A DNA stretch of 64,000 nt from Nostoc sp. PCC 7524 (GTDB taxonomy: Bacteria; Cyanobacteriota; Cyanobacteriia; Cyanobacteriales; Nostocaceae). The translations under genes were made by a program, and so were the position numbers. The notes below the pieces were generated by a model. The model did no database searches. It had not been told where the DNA came from and worked only from the letters and a program-made list of their open reading frames with translations. The DNA lies in contig NC_019684.1 in assembly GCF_000316645.1 (NCBI RefSeq), positions 6,273,501-6,337,500 of the forward strand, written 5' to 3'. Positions 18,711 through 27,080 of this stretch are shown one piece after another (position 1 is the first letter of the stretch; every line of letters starts with the position of its first letter).

Positions 18711-21215
18711 CTATCTGCCTGACTGTCTGGTGCTGTTTTCCTGAAGGAGCGATCGCCAATCTGCTAAAATTTCTTCTGTCCACAGCCAATTATTGCTTAA
18801 TTTATTCACTTGGAAATTGATAGGATCAGAGTTAAGAACTGTTTGTCTTAACTTGACGGCTGTATTAATATATTCAGTTTGTTTATTGCCAGTCAAACCC
18901 TGTGCAGATTTATATAGTCCGAGAGCCAAACCCGCATAGGGCGTTAACGCTTCAGGAGGTACTTCTGCATTGACAGATATTGCTGTGGTAGCAGTTTTAT
19001 TTTGCCTTTGGAGTGCTAAATCTAACGCCCTAAACCAAGAGTCATTAGCTCGATTTAAATTACCTTCAGCATAGTTGGCAAATCCTAAAGCATTATTATA
19101 TAAAATTGAGTCTGGGTTAGCTTTGACAGCATTTTCCCAGTAACGGCGAGCATCATCAATACTATATTTTAGATCTCCCGTTTGGATCGACTGCCAAACT
19201 AATCGCCCTTTGAGAAAGTTGACAGATGCTGTCTGCGCTTGCTCTGGCGGAATCACATTCAGGGCTGTTTGAGCAGCAGTTAACACATTACGATTCAGTA
19301 ATTCTTCTACAGCTTCTAACCCCCCTTCTAAATCACCTTGATTTAACTTGTCTGTGGCAATGGTTGTAACCATTGCTGTAGTCATTTGTCGGATATCCGT
19401 AGGAACTGGGTTAGACTGAGGTAACTGTTGGCTTGGGAGGGGTGGAATATCTGGTAATCTTGGTATCTGACGACTTTGCGACCACCAAGTAAAAGCTATC
19501 ACCATAGCGATCGCACTAGCCCCAATCATACCTAAAATCGACCATTGTTGACGACGCAGCCGCGCTCTTGAGGATAAGACACGCAAATTTTGCCAAGGTT
19601 CTGGCAAGTTTTGGGGAGTTTCCTCTGTCTGTGCCGCAACTACCCTTGGTAGGTCTGTTTCTCTTGATGTAGGAGCTAGCGGTCTGTCTAAAAGACTATC
19701 ATCTTGCTGTTGTTGTCTAACTTCTTCTGGTAGTAATAGTTCTTCATCCTCAGTAGTTTGTTGATCTAATTGACGAAATATGTCTGAAACAAAAGCATAA
19801 TCTTCTGCATAGGTAGGATCATCGTACTCAATTTCATCAACTAAATCGCCCCAGGTATCTTCCCCTAACCAATCTAATCCGGAACTATCATGGGCTAAAC
19901 CAGAGGGAATCATCCCCTCAATGGGTAAAGATATTTCGGGATCATCAATCACATGAGAGTAAGTCGCTGTAGTATTGGAGGTTCCCGTCAGAGGGAGACT
20001 ATACTCCTCTGGTGCATCGACACTTGCAGTAATAGCAGTTTTTGGGTACAGAAAACCGTCAAATTCTGGCTGGAGATACAAAATTGGTAACGCCCAATAT
20101 AATTGGTGCGAACCATAGGCAGAAATTAATCCTTGACGTACCCGACTCACGCATAAATCAACGGGATATCCTTGACTGAGGTTACGGTAAAACAATTGTG
20201 TGAGTGTTAGGGCTACTTCATCAGGAATCCGTTCTGACATTGCCAAAACACTTTGAATCCCGCGTTTGACAAGGCTTTCTGTTAGGTTCCGTTCCCAGGA
20301 GTCTTTGGCATTATTTTCACTGGTGGCGGTGTACGTTCCCCAACAGGAGTTAAATACCGCCATTTGGATATTGTTATTGACTAGCAAACCTGCTAAATCA
20401 TCACCACTGAGGGTTTCTGTTAAACCAGTTCTGCTACTAACTAAATAGATTTCACCCCCATTTGGTCCCAAATCACTGTGGCCAGAGTAATGTAGAACGT
20501 CATATCTTCCTTGTTCTAAAGTTTGAGTTAATTCTTCTCTACCTGGCTGGTCTAACAAGGTGAGTTCAATTTCTGGCAGATAATGAATACCATCTGAGGA
20601 TCTTGGTAGCTGACGGTGTAGTTCAGCTTGTAGTTTGATAGATTCTTGTTTGAGTAAATCTAAACTAGCTTGATCTGAGGGGGATGCTAGTACCATTAAG
20701 ACTTTAATTCTACCATCTTCCGCAATTTTCACTCTATTGCTTGAGGTTAAGCGAGAAGTTGGAGAAATACCGCTTTGATAACGAGACAGGGCAATATAGG
20801 GGCCTGTTGCTAGGGGGCGATCGCCTGCGTGCATCACTTCCCAAGGTAAACGTGCTAACCTATTATCCTTAAGACCCAAACGTAAACGCAGTACCTGCTG
20901 ATGATTCTGGGCAATGCCTTGAGCCGTAATCCAACTATCTCTAAGAGTGCCTTGAAACAGTGCAAGATAAAGTTGCTGACCCAATGTTACCAAACTAACA
21001 GAGTTTTTGGCGATGGTACTAGAGGCGAACGCATCTCCCTGTAACACTGCCTTTAATGGATCGTTCATCAGATGCCCAGCAGCTGCTAACCAATCAGCCA
21101 CAGGCCAAGTCACCAGTTCCTCCGCCAATGGCACCCCAGGCGCGACTTGTTCCGTCCGCACCAAGTAGTCATTCTGCCCTACTGGAGTCACGGAAATGTG
21201 AAATTCCTGGGTCAC
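18711..21215 (-). CDS. hetF: HetF-type CHAT-domain protease needed for heterocyst patterning
   Basis: An 834-residue CHAT (caspase-like) protein. The putative catalytic His is in YDVLHYSGHSDLGPNGGE (about residue 246) and the Cys in QMAVFNSCWGT (about 291). After an acidic linker there is one transmembrane helix (about 558-575, SILGMIGASAIAMVIAFTWW), then a TPR-like helical C-terminus. The start is a GTG with AGGAG upstream. I name it hetF from the CHAT architecture plus the tandem TCCGGA/terminator small-RNA units immediately upstream and opposite, the arrangement known for hetF and NsiR1 in Nostoc PCC 7120. HetF acts with HetR and PatU3 in heterocyst differentiation and cell division. Confidence 0.87.
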   Translation of the reverse strand: MTQEFHISVTPVGQNDYLVRTEQVAPGVPLAEELVTWPVADWLAAAGHLMNDPLKAVLQGDAFASSTIAKNSVSLVTLGQQLYLALFQGTLRDSWITAQGIAQNHQQVLRLRLGLKDNRLARLPWEVMHAGDRPLATGPYIALSRYQSGISPTSRLTSSNRVKIAEDGRIKVLMVLASPSDQASLDLLKQESIKLQAELHRQLPRSSDGIHYLPEIELTLLDQPGREELTQTLEQGRYDVLHYSGHSDLGPNGGEIYLVSSRTGLTETLSGDDLAGLLVNNNIQMAVFNSCWGTYTATSENNAKDSWERNLTESLVKRGIQSVLAMSERIPDEVALTLTQLFYRNLSQGYPVDLCVSRVRQGLISAYGSHQLYWALPILYLQPEFDGFLYPKTAITASVDAPEEYSLPLTGTSNTTATYSHVIDDPEISLPIEGMIPSGLAHDSSGLDWLGEDTWGDLVDEIEYDDPTYAEDYAFVSDIFRQLDQQTTEDEELLLPEEVRQQQQDDSLLDRPLAPTSRETDLPRVVAAQTEETPQNLPEPWQNLRVLSSRARLRRQQWSILGMIGASAIAMVIAFTWWSQSRQIPRLPDIPPLPSQQLPQSNPVPTDIRQMTTAMVTTIATDKLNQGDLEGGLEAVEELLNRNVLTAAQTALNVIPPEQAQTASVNFLKGRLVWQSIQTGDLKYSIDDARRYWENAVKANPDSILYNNALGFANYAEGNLNRANDSWFRALDLALQRQNKTATTAISVNAEVPPEALTPYAGLALGLYKSAQGLTGNKQTEYINTAVKLRQTVLNSDPINFQVNKLSNNWLWTEEILADWRSLLQENSTRQSGR

Positions 21216-21395
21216 AACTTCTCCTGTTCGCCTCCTGAATCTAATTTGAAACGCGAAAGTTTCAATTCGATTTTTCGCCTCTTCTGATACTGTAGATGGA
21301 TTCGACCACTGAATGTTTCTTTAAATTGAGTGATTTTGCTTCCTCTACTATTTACAACTTTATCCGGATTAGTTAGCATCCGCCCAGAATAGTTT

Positions 21396-21457
21396 ATTGG
21401 TAGATGCACCTTGATCTTCAACTCCCCTGGTTGGCTAACACCTACCTGGGGTTTTTT
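21396..21457 (+). ncRNA. nsiR1: NsiR1 copy 1
   Basis: Promoter box TCCGGA at 21363-21368. The RNA has the conserved start and ends in a CCCC...GGGG hairpin plus T6. It is the copy closest to hetF, starting 181 bases from the hetF start codon on the opposite strand. An hetF mRNA with a leader longer than that would be its antisense. Confidence 0.8.
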
Positions 21458-21551
21458 CTATCATAGATATATCCATCTAGTACCGGGAAAGCTACAGTCA
21501 GCAATAAGCGTCAAGCTAGCTGTATACTATAATACTGCCACATATGTTATT

Positions 21552-21617
21552 TTTAGTGAATACACCCTGATAAATAACTTCCCTAGTTGGCTAAAACCTG
21601 ACTAGGGGCTTTTTTTT
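21552..21617 (+). ncRNA. nsiR1: NsiR1 copy 2 (degenerate)
   Basis: The terminator (CCCTAG/CTAGGG plus T8) and ACACCCTGATAA core are intact, but the start is altered and no TCCGGA lies at the proper distance. It is probably not transcribed from its own promoter. Confidence 0.6.
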
Positions 21618-21667
21618 CTATTCTGCAAAATTTATCCGGAAGATGGGGCGGAGATTAGGAACAATGA

Positions 21668-21728
21668 ATTGGTAGATGCACCCTGATAACTAACTCCCCT
21701 GGCTGGCTGCCACCACCGGGGGTTTTTT
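21668..21728 (+). ncRNA. nsiR1: NsiR1 copy 3
   Basis: TCCGGA at 21635-21640. Conserved start; the terminator loop differs from the central copies (ggctggctgccaccacc) but keeps a CCCC/GGGG stem and T6. Confidence 0.8.
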
Positions 21729-21798
21729 ATGTGCAGTTAACAGCAATGATCAATCTGCGAAATTATCCGGAAGATGCCACTGACAGTAGGAACAATGA

Positions 21799-21863
21799 AT
21801 TGGTAGATGCACCCTGATAACTAACTCCCCTGGTTGGCTAACACCTGACTAGGGGCTTTTTTT
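21799..21863 (+). ncRNA. nsiR1: NsiR1 copy 4
   Basis: TCCGGA at 21766-21771. First of the near-identical central copies; CCCCT/AGGGG stem followed by C and T7. Confidence 0.85.
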
Positions 21864-21933
21864 ATGTGCATTCGACGATAATAATCAATCTGCGAAATTA
21901 TCCGGAAGATGCCACTGACAGTAGGAACAATGA

Positions 21934-21998
21934 ATTGGTAGATGCACCCTGATAACTAACTCCCCTGGTTGGCTAACACCTGACTAGGGGCTTTTTTT
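21934..21998 (+). ncRNA. nsiR1: NsiR1 copy 5
   Basis: TCCGGA at 21901-21906; sequence essentially identical to copy 4, including the T7 tail. Confidence 0.85.
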
Positions 21999-22068
21999 AT
22001 GTGCATTCGACGATAATAATCAATCTGCGAAATTATCCGGAAGATGCCACTGACAGTAGGAACAATGA

Positions 22069-22133
22069 ATTGGTAGATGCACCCTGATAACTAACTCCCC
22101 TGGTTGGCTAACACCTGACTAGGGGCTTTTTTT
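22069..22133 (+). ncRNA. nsiR1: NsiR1 copy 6
   Basis: TCCGGA at 22036-22041; essentially identical to copies 4 and 5. Confidence 0.85.
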
Positions 22134-22203
22134 ATGTGCATTCGACGATAATAATCAATCTGCGAAATTATCCGGAAGATGCCACTGATAGTAGGAACAA
22201 TGA

Positions 22204-22267
22204 ATTGGTAGATGCACCCTGATAACTAACTCCCCTGGTTGGCTAACACCTGACTAGGGGCTTTTTT
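22204..22267 (+). ncRNA. nsiR1: NsiR1 copy 7
   Basis: TCCGGA at 22171-22176. The spacer has GATAG instead of GACAG; the tail is T6, one base shorter than in copies 4-6. Confidence 0.85.
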
Positions 22268-22337
22268 ATGTGCATTCGACGGCAATAATCAATCTGCGAA
22301 ATTATCCGGAAGATGCCACTGATAGTAGGAACAATGA

Positions 22338-22402
22338 ATTGGTAGATGCACCCTGATAACTAACTCCCCTGGTTGGCTAACACCTGACTAGGGGCTTTTT
22401 TT
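22338..22402 (+). ncRNA. nsiR1: NsiR1 copy 8
   Basis: TCCGGA at 22305-22310; the spacer shares GATAG with copies 7 and 9. Confidence 0.85.
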
Positions 22403-22472
22403 ATGTGCATTCGACGGCAATAATCAATCTGCGAAATTATCCGGAAGATGCCACTGATAGTAGGAACAATGA

Positions 22473-22538
22473 ATTGGTAGATGCACCCTGATAAATAACT
22501 CCCCTGGTTGGCTAACACCTGACTAGGGGCTTTTTTTT
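22473..22538 (+). ncRNA. nsiR1: NsiR1 copy 9
   Basis: TCCGGA at 22440-22445. Core reads GATAAATAACT rather than GATAACTAACT; T8 tail. Confidence 0.85.
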
Positions 22539-22604
22539 ATGTTTGACAACCAGTAACTCCATATATATGGAATGTACTGATTGTCTTGGAACAAAACTAA
22601 TTAT

Positions 22605-22668
22605 TTTGATGAATGAACCCTAATCAATAACTCCCCTAATTGGCTGCCACGGATAGGAGCTTTTTTTT
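22605..22668 (+). ncRNA. nsiR1: NsiR1 copy 10 (degenerate)
   Basis: Keeps an ACCCT core and a hairpin with T8, but the start region is diverged and TCCGGA is replaced by a stretch with CCATATATATGG. It is probably silent or differently regulated. Confidence 0.55.
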
Positions 22669-22738
22669 CGTAGACAAAAAAGCAAATCCATTTGTGACAA
22701 TTTCCTCCGGAACATACTATTGAATCTTGGAAAAGTTA

Positions 22739-22802
22739 ATTGGTAGATGCACCCTAAATAATTGCCTCCCCTGGTTGGCTGCCACCACTAGGGGCTGTTT
22801 TT
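22739..22802 (+). ncRNA. nsiR1: NsiR1 copy 11
   Basis: TCCGGA at 22706-22711 and conserved start; the terminator T-run is interrupted (CTGTTTTTG), so termination may be leakier. Confidence 0.75.
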
Positions 22803-22870
22803 GAACATAAATTACAGATAACCTTACCATCAATTTATCCGGAAGACTGTAATTTGCAGTGGAACAATTA

Positions 22871-22943
22871 ATTGGTAAATGCACCGTGATAACTAACTCC
22901 CACTTTTAGTTCATACTCATTGGAGTATTTGGGGATAAATCTT
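22871..22943 (+). ncRNA. nsiR1: NsiR1 copy 12 (terminator changed)
   Basis: TCCGGA at 22838-22843 and ATTGGTAAATGCACC start. The CCCCT...AGGGG terminator is lost; a weaker CCCA/TGGG pair (22899/22930) remains without a T-run. The end is uncertain and the RNA could be longer. Confidence 0.55.
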
Positions 22944-23475
22944 TAGTTTCTCTGCCCTGGTAATTGGTAGTTGCTTAGGGCTACATTCTAGCTCAAGATT
23001 GGAGTTATATTCTAGCCTAAATGTTTTGTTATTGCCGTGAATGTCACAGCTTTTTGACTAGATTTTCTTGAGTCTCAGGAATTATAACCTATTTTTTCAC
23101 TTTGCAAGTGTAAATTTATCGCAGAGTCATTACATATATTTTGAATCAGTAATCAATAAAAGGTTCCCAAGGAGCTATTCTGATTACTTATTGTTTGTGC
23201 GATCGCCTAGTCATACAGCAAAAAATCTGATGTGGTGAATTATTTGCCGCTCCAGCATACCATGATTCTAGGCGATGACTATATATTAGTTTGCTGCTTA
23301 TTGCCATTTTTGTGCAGAGAGAGCATATCTGAGTGTTTATGTGTTAATGTTGATTTTCTCAAAGTTTTAATTTTTTTCTAGAATCTTTACTTTTATACCC
23401 CTGATGGATTAATACCCCTAGCTTAACAGCTATGCTGAAGTATATCGGCTACATTACAAATATACATAGAGCTAC
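22944..23475. other. Spacer after the NsiR1 array
   Basis: About 530 bases without a credible gene. A remnant-like AATTGGTAGTTGC inside a GCCCT/AGGGC hairpin (22954-22981) may be a thirteenth, eroded array unit. One HIP1 octamer lies near 23200. The promoter of the thioredoxin-like gene should be at the right end. Confidence 0.4.
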
Positions 23476-23796
23476 ATGAGTTTAGCTGTTATTAAATTTT
23501 CTTCCGAAGAGTGCGGCATCTGCCACAAAATGTCTTTTTATGACCAAAAGGTGGCTGAGGAACTGGGTTTGCAATTTATTGACGTAAAAATGCAGGATAC
23601 GGCAACTTATCGCAAGTATCGCAAGATTCTACTCACCCAGTACCCTGATAAATCTCAGATGGGATGGCCTACCTATATCATTTGTGAGTCTCCTGAAGAT
23701 GAATTTGAAATCATCGGCGAAGTCAAAGGAGGACATCCCAAAGGAGAATTTAGAACTCGTCTACAGCAAGTTCTTGATTCTGTAGCTAGTGCTTGA
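23476..23796 (+). CDS. Thioredoxin-family protein
   Basis: A 106-residue thioredoxin-fold protein. The active-site motif is CGIC in SSEECGICHKMSFYD (Cys about residues 13 and 16), and the cis-Pro is in MGWPTYIIC. A longer than usual segment (RKYRKILLTQYPDKSQ) lies between. The CGIC pair and lack of a signal peptide suggest a cytoplasmic thiol-disulfide oxidoreductase or electron carrier other than the housekeeping CGPC thioredoxins. It stands alone; a long heptamer run starts right after the stop. Confidence 0.85.
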   Translation: MSLAVIKFSSEECGICHKMSFYDQKVAEELGLQFIDVKMQDTATYRKYRKILLTQYPDKSQMGWPTYIICESPEDEFEIIGEVKGGHPKGEFRTRLQQVLDSVASA

Positions 23797-23801
23797 GGTT
23801 T

Positions 23802-23876
23802 GGGGACTGGGGTTTGGGGACTGGGGACTGGGGACTGGGGACTGGGGACTGGGGACTGGGGACTGGGGACTGGGGA
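23802..23876. repeat. STRR heptamer run GGGGACT, about nine units
   Basis: GGGGACT units (CCCCAGT on the other strand) in close tandem from about 23816, with two variant units before. Any frame through it reads WGLGTGD-type repeats; these are not genes. Confidence 0.85.
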
Positions 23877-24009
23877 GCAGGGAGAAAAGGGGAAATTTTT
23901 CACCCTGGCACTCTGCCCCCTGCTCCAGTTGCTTTTATCCAAATGCCCAATGACGGCAGTTGCTACAAGTCGGGAAACTCGCTCAACGCACTGCCTCCGC
24001 AATACTCTC

Positions 24010-24243
24010 CTAGTCAGAACTAATTACTTCAAAGGATTTTACTTCTAGGACAGGGCCAATCATGGCAATAGTCATGACATCTTCGCGCACCTGTCCTGTA
24101 ACTTGGGCTTTTTGTCCAGCTTTGAGTAATTCTTTGTCTGCACCCTTGAGGATTTCGTAGGTTGTGCCGTCATCGGTGACTAATGCCCATGCGCCCATGC
24201 CAACTTGACGGCGTTCAATTGTACCTGTAAGTGTGATGCTCAT
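24010..24243 (-). CDS. Small OB-fold-like conserved protein
   Basis: A 77-residue protein beginning MSITLTGTIERRQVGMGAWA, then TYEILKG, AQVTGQVREDVMTIAMIGPV. The alternating beta pattern with GTIE and VTGQV resembles small OB-fold proteins that bind nucleic acid or small ligands, but I do not recognise a named family. It has no signal peptide. It is encoded opposite to the thioredoxin-like gene, which it faces. Confidence 0.65.
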   Translation of the reverse strand: MSITLTGTIERRQVGMGAWALVTDDGTTYEILKGADKELLKAGQKAQVTGQVREDVMTIAMIGPVLEVKSFEVISSD

Positions 24244-24555
24244 AATTTTTAGTGCTGAGTGCTGAGTAGGAGGAGATGAGGAGGATAGGGGAGATGGGGA
24301 AGAAGAAAGGTAGACAAGATATAGTAATCCGGTTTGATTTCTGTATCCTTCACAAGAGGCGTAGCCAATTTACTTGCGTGGTGCGCTTCGCGCAGCGCAA
24401 GCGCGATAGGTAGGTGATAGGTGGCAGGGAAAAAAGATTATCAGTCGTACTGAATTTTTATGCGCCAGCGCAGGCTACGCCAAGAAAAATCAAATACGAG
24501 TCCTATATCATTTATTTTTAATACCTAATCCCCAATCCCCAGTCCCCAGTCCCCT
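24244..24555. repeat. Repeat-rich spacer
   Basis: About 310 bases with a G/A-rich tract, a GC-rich palindromic segment (GCGCTTCGCGCAGCGCAAGCGC near 24383, a common dispersed cyanobacterial type), a related GCGCCAGCGCAGGCTACGCC segment near 24462 and CCCCAAT/CCCCAGT heptamers at 24528-24555. No gene seen. Confidence 0.6.
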
Positions 24556-26406
24556 TTATGCTGTTTGTCCTTCGTTTTTCAATGCTAAACGAGCTAGTCC
24601 ATAACAGAGTAAGGCGTTGGCTATGAGGAATATCCTGGCTAAGTTCTCACTACCTAAACCCCAAACTGCTGGGTCTAAAACTGCACTGACTGTTAAGCAA
24701 GCGGCTACACCTAGGGTAGAACCAATGGCGAACCATTTCCAGTTGGGATGACCTAGTAATAATGCCATCAACACAATTGGAATTAATACACTAGCAAATA
24801 TGGGATTTAAAGCACCAGTTCCTTGAATGGTGTTGCCTAATTCGGGAATGGAACTACCTAAAACGCGGAACGGCCATTGGGGTAAGTCAAATATATAGAT
24901 GCCTTGGAGGAAGAATAACCCGGAACTGCCAAAAATTAAGCCGCTAGATAATGACCAACTCCAAGCGAAGGGGAAGTAAACCCGCAAAAACCACGCTAGC
25001 AGATAGGAACCAACTACCATCAATATCTTTGGTAACAGTGCCACTGCACCGCCATCTATCCAAAAACCAGGGTTGAGATAACCGTTATCGCGTAACCACC
25101 GGAAGAAATCTTGGAAACTGATTTGTCCGTCGGTGGCGAGTTTCACGGCTGCTTCGGCGTTGAGTTGTCCCGCACCGTAGTAGTTCAAGCTGTCATCTTT
25201 AATGACTCTGGCTGACTGCTTGAGAACTTTTAAAATTTCCTCTGGTTCTTGGATGCCTTTAGCTTTAACTAAAGCGGCTACACCGGCAACGTGAGGAGAA
25301 GCCATGCTTGTCCCTTGGAGTCCCAGAAATACACTTTCCCCTTCTTCGTTGATGGTTTCTTGTAGAATCGCCCCAGCATCAGTGCCACCAGGGGCGGAAA
25401 TATCAACGCCAGCACCAAAGTTAGAATAGGGGGCTTTTTCTCCGTCGGGGCCAAAGGCAGAAACCCCAATAACGTAAGGGTAACGGGCGGGATAGGCGGC
25501 GGAGTTTTCGTTTTCGTTACCGGCTGCGGCAATGATGACTACACCTTTGCTGTGGGCATAGTCAATTGCTTGTTTGAGAAGTTGACTTTCACCGCCACCC
25601 CCTAAGCTCATATTAATTACATCTGCGCCTTTGTCAGCCGCAAATTTAATGGCTTCGGCAATATCAGCAACGGTTCCACCACCGTAGGCACTCAGCACTT
25701 TCAAAGGCATGAGTTTGGCTTCGTAGGCAATGCCTGCTACACCATATTTATTATTGGTGGCTTGGGCGATAGTACCGGCGACATGAGTACCGTGTCCGTT
25801 GTCATCGCTGGCTTCTTCTTTGTCGTTGACGAAATCGTAGCCTTTGACGAATTTTGTTTCGTATAAGTCCCGGACTTTGGTAACACCTGTGTCAATGACT
25901 GCGACTGTGACACCACTACCTTTAGTTTGACTCCATGCACTTTCAACGCCAATTTTGTGGAGATTCCACTGTTTGCTGTAATATTCGTCGTTGGGTGCAG
26001 TTAATGAGGGTTGTACCTCTTCGCTATCTTGGGGTCTTAAGAGTTCGCCTAGCCAAGTGGGTTTAGCTGCCGGCTCAATTAGTTTGTAGATATAATTCGG
26101 CTCGATAATTTCTGTAGCTTTAGCAAAGGGAGATTTCTTTAATTCTTTGAGGCGATCGCGATCGCCTTTGATAATATAAACATTGTCTTGTGCTGAGAAT
26201 TTATTATCTAATTGAGGAGTAACGTTGTATTTTTGTGCGATCGCTTGTAAATCTTGTTTGATTACCTCTGCTGGAATATCTTCGCGGAAATCTAACAAAA
26301 TTGTCTCGAATTCGCCCTTAGCTGCTAGTCCCTGAAAATTCAGGAACCCAAATACAGCCGATACTAACCCGATGACAAACAAGCACAATATTATAAGTTT
26401 TCTCAT
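24556..26406 (-). CDS. Subtilisin-family (S8) serine protease with C-terminal membrane domain
   Basis: A 616-residue protease. An N-terminal hydrophobic segment (about 1-22) exports or anchors it, and a propeptide-like region (about 32-110) follows. The catalytic triad is Asp172 (VAVIDTGV), His205 (DDNGHGTHVAGT) and Ser367 (GTSMASPHVAG), with oxyanion Asn in AAAGNENE. After residue 450 there are about five hydrophobic helices (for example LLPKILMVVGSYLLAWFLRV), unusual for a secreted subtilase and suggesting anchoring in the plasma or thylakoid membrane. It is encoded alone; the small membrane protein gene at 26532 is divergent. Confidence 0.92.
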   Translation of the reverse strand: MRKLIILCLFVIGLVSAVFGFLNFQGLAAKGEFETILLDFREDIPAEVIKQDLQAIAQKYNVTPQLDNKFSAQDNVYIIKGDRDRLKELKKSPFAKATEIIEPNYIYKLIEPAAKPTWLGELLRPQDSEEVQPSLTAPNDEYYSKQWNLHKIGVESAWSQTKGSGVTVAVIDTGVTKVRDLYETKFVKGYDFVNDKEEASDDNGHGTHVAGTIAQATNNKYGVAGIAYEAKLMPLKVLSAYGGGTVADIAEAIKFAADKGADVINMSLGGGGESQLLKQAIDYAHSKGVVIIAAAGNENENSAAYPARYPYVIGVSAFGPDGEKAPYSNFGAGVDISAPGGTDAGAILQETINEEGESVFLGLQGTSMASPHVAGVAALVKAKGIQEPEEILKVLKQSARVIKDDSLNYYGAGQLNAEAAVKLATDGQISFQDFFRWLRDNGYLNPGFWIDGGAVALLPKILMVVGSYLLAWFLRVYFPFAWSWSLSSGLIFGSSGLFFLQGIYIFDLPQWPFRVLGSSIPELGNTIQGTGALNPIFASVLIPIVLMALLLGHPNWKWFAIGSTLGVAACLTVSAVLDPAVWGLGSENLARIFLIANALLCYGLARLALKNEGQTA

Positions 26407-26531
26407 ACCAACTCATCACCGCTTTTTGCCAGTTTGTTCACTACGATAACTTATCTGTGTCCCTAATTGGTGGACTTTGCAATTTAGTTAAACCTTTTTA
26501 GTTAAATCTTTGACTGAGGACTGTTTAAACA

Positions 26532-26951
26532 ATGGAACGTGGTCTTTTCTGGTTGCCTTTGTTAATCATATTTTTTTGGTTGGCTTGGCAAGGCTCAAAG
26601 GAGTATCAAAAAGTTGAAGCTTATCGTACTTGGGCAGAGCAATTTGATCGGGCTAAATACGATATTTACGCGGTTTTAGGTCAAAAAAACAACGATATTA
26701 CCTGGGGTAAACCCACAGCTAAAGGGCTAATTCAATTACAAACTTTTTCTTTGATTGATATTCAAGAAATCCAGCTTTTGGTAGATGGAAAAGCAGTTGA
26801 CATTAACTTTTTACCTAATAAGGGTCGTTCTATAGAGCTAGAATTTATATTTCGTGAAACTGCTAATACAGTCAAAATCCCATTTACAGAAATCCCTTTA
26901 GCAGCAGAGTGGGGTAAATTTCTGCAAAAATTATTAGTCAATGGTCATTAG
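26532..26951 (+). CDS. Conserved hypothetical membrane-anchored protein
   Basis: 139 residues with a single N-terminal transmembrane helix (LFWLPLLIIFFWLAWQ, about 5-20), then a mixed soluble domain containing WGKPTAKGLIQLQTFSLIDI and ENTVKIPF-like strands. I do not recognise the family. It is divergent from the subtilase gene by 125 bases, so a functional link is possible but unsupported. The spacer after it contains CCCCAGT heptamers. Confidence 0.6.
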   Translation: MERGLFWLPLLIIFFWLAWQGSKEYQKVEAYRTWAEQFDRAKYDIYAVLGQKNNDITWGKPTAKGLIQLQTFSLIDIQEIQLLVDGKAVDINFLPNKGRSIELEFIFRETANTVKIPFTEIPLAAEWGKFLQKLLVNGH

Positions 26952-27080
26952 GAATTGGTCATTGAAAAGCATACTTTCCCTAGCTCCTAATCCCCAATCC
27001 TCAGTGATGCCCTGAGCTTGTCGAAGGGTTGAAGGGTTAAAGTGTCTCCAGTCCCCAGTCCCCAGTAACCTATTTTCAAA

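Larger units (their letters stand above)
21363..22943 (+). repeat. nsiR1: NsiR1-like tandem array, 12 units
   Basis: Tandem units of box TCCGGA, about 27 bases, then an RNA of about 65 bases beginning ATTGGTAGATGCACC and ending in a Rho-independent terminator. The central TCCGGA boxes at 21766, 21901, 22036, 22171, 22305 and 22440 are spaced 135, 135, 135, 134 and 135 bases and are nearly identical; units at the edges are diverged. TCCGGA at the -35 position is the known motif of HetR-dependent, heterocyst-specific promoters. Transcription is rightward, away from and antisense to the hetF leader. Confidence 0.9.

Noticed and set aside
21363..22943. CRISPR-like regular repeat array
   Set aside because: The period is about 135 bases with nearly the whole unit conserved and no unique spacers; each unit has a promoter box and terminator, so it is the NsiR1-type RNA array.
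23793..24048. Open frames encoding WGLGTGD-type repeats
   Set aside because: They are only translations of the GGGGACT heptamer run and spacer; no start signal or conserved sequence.
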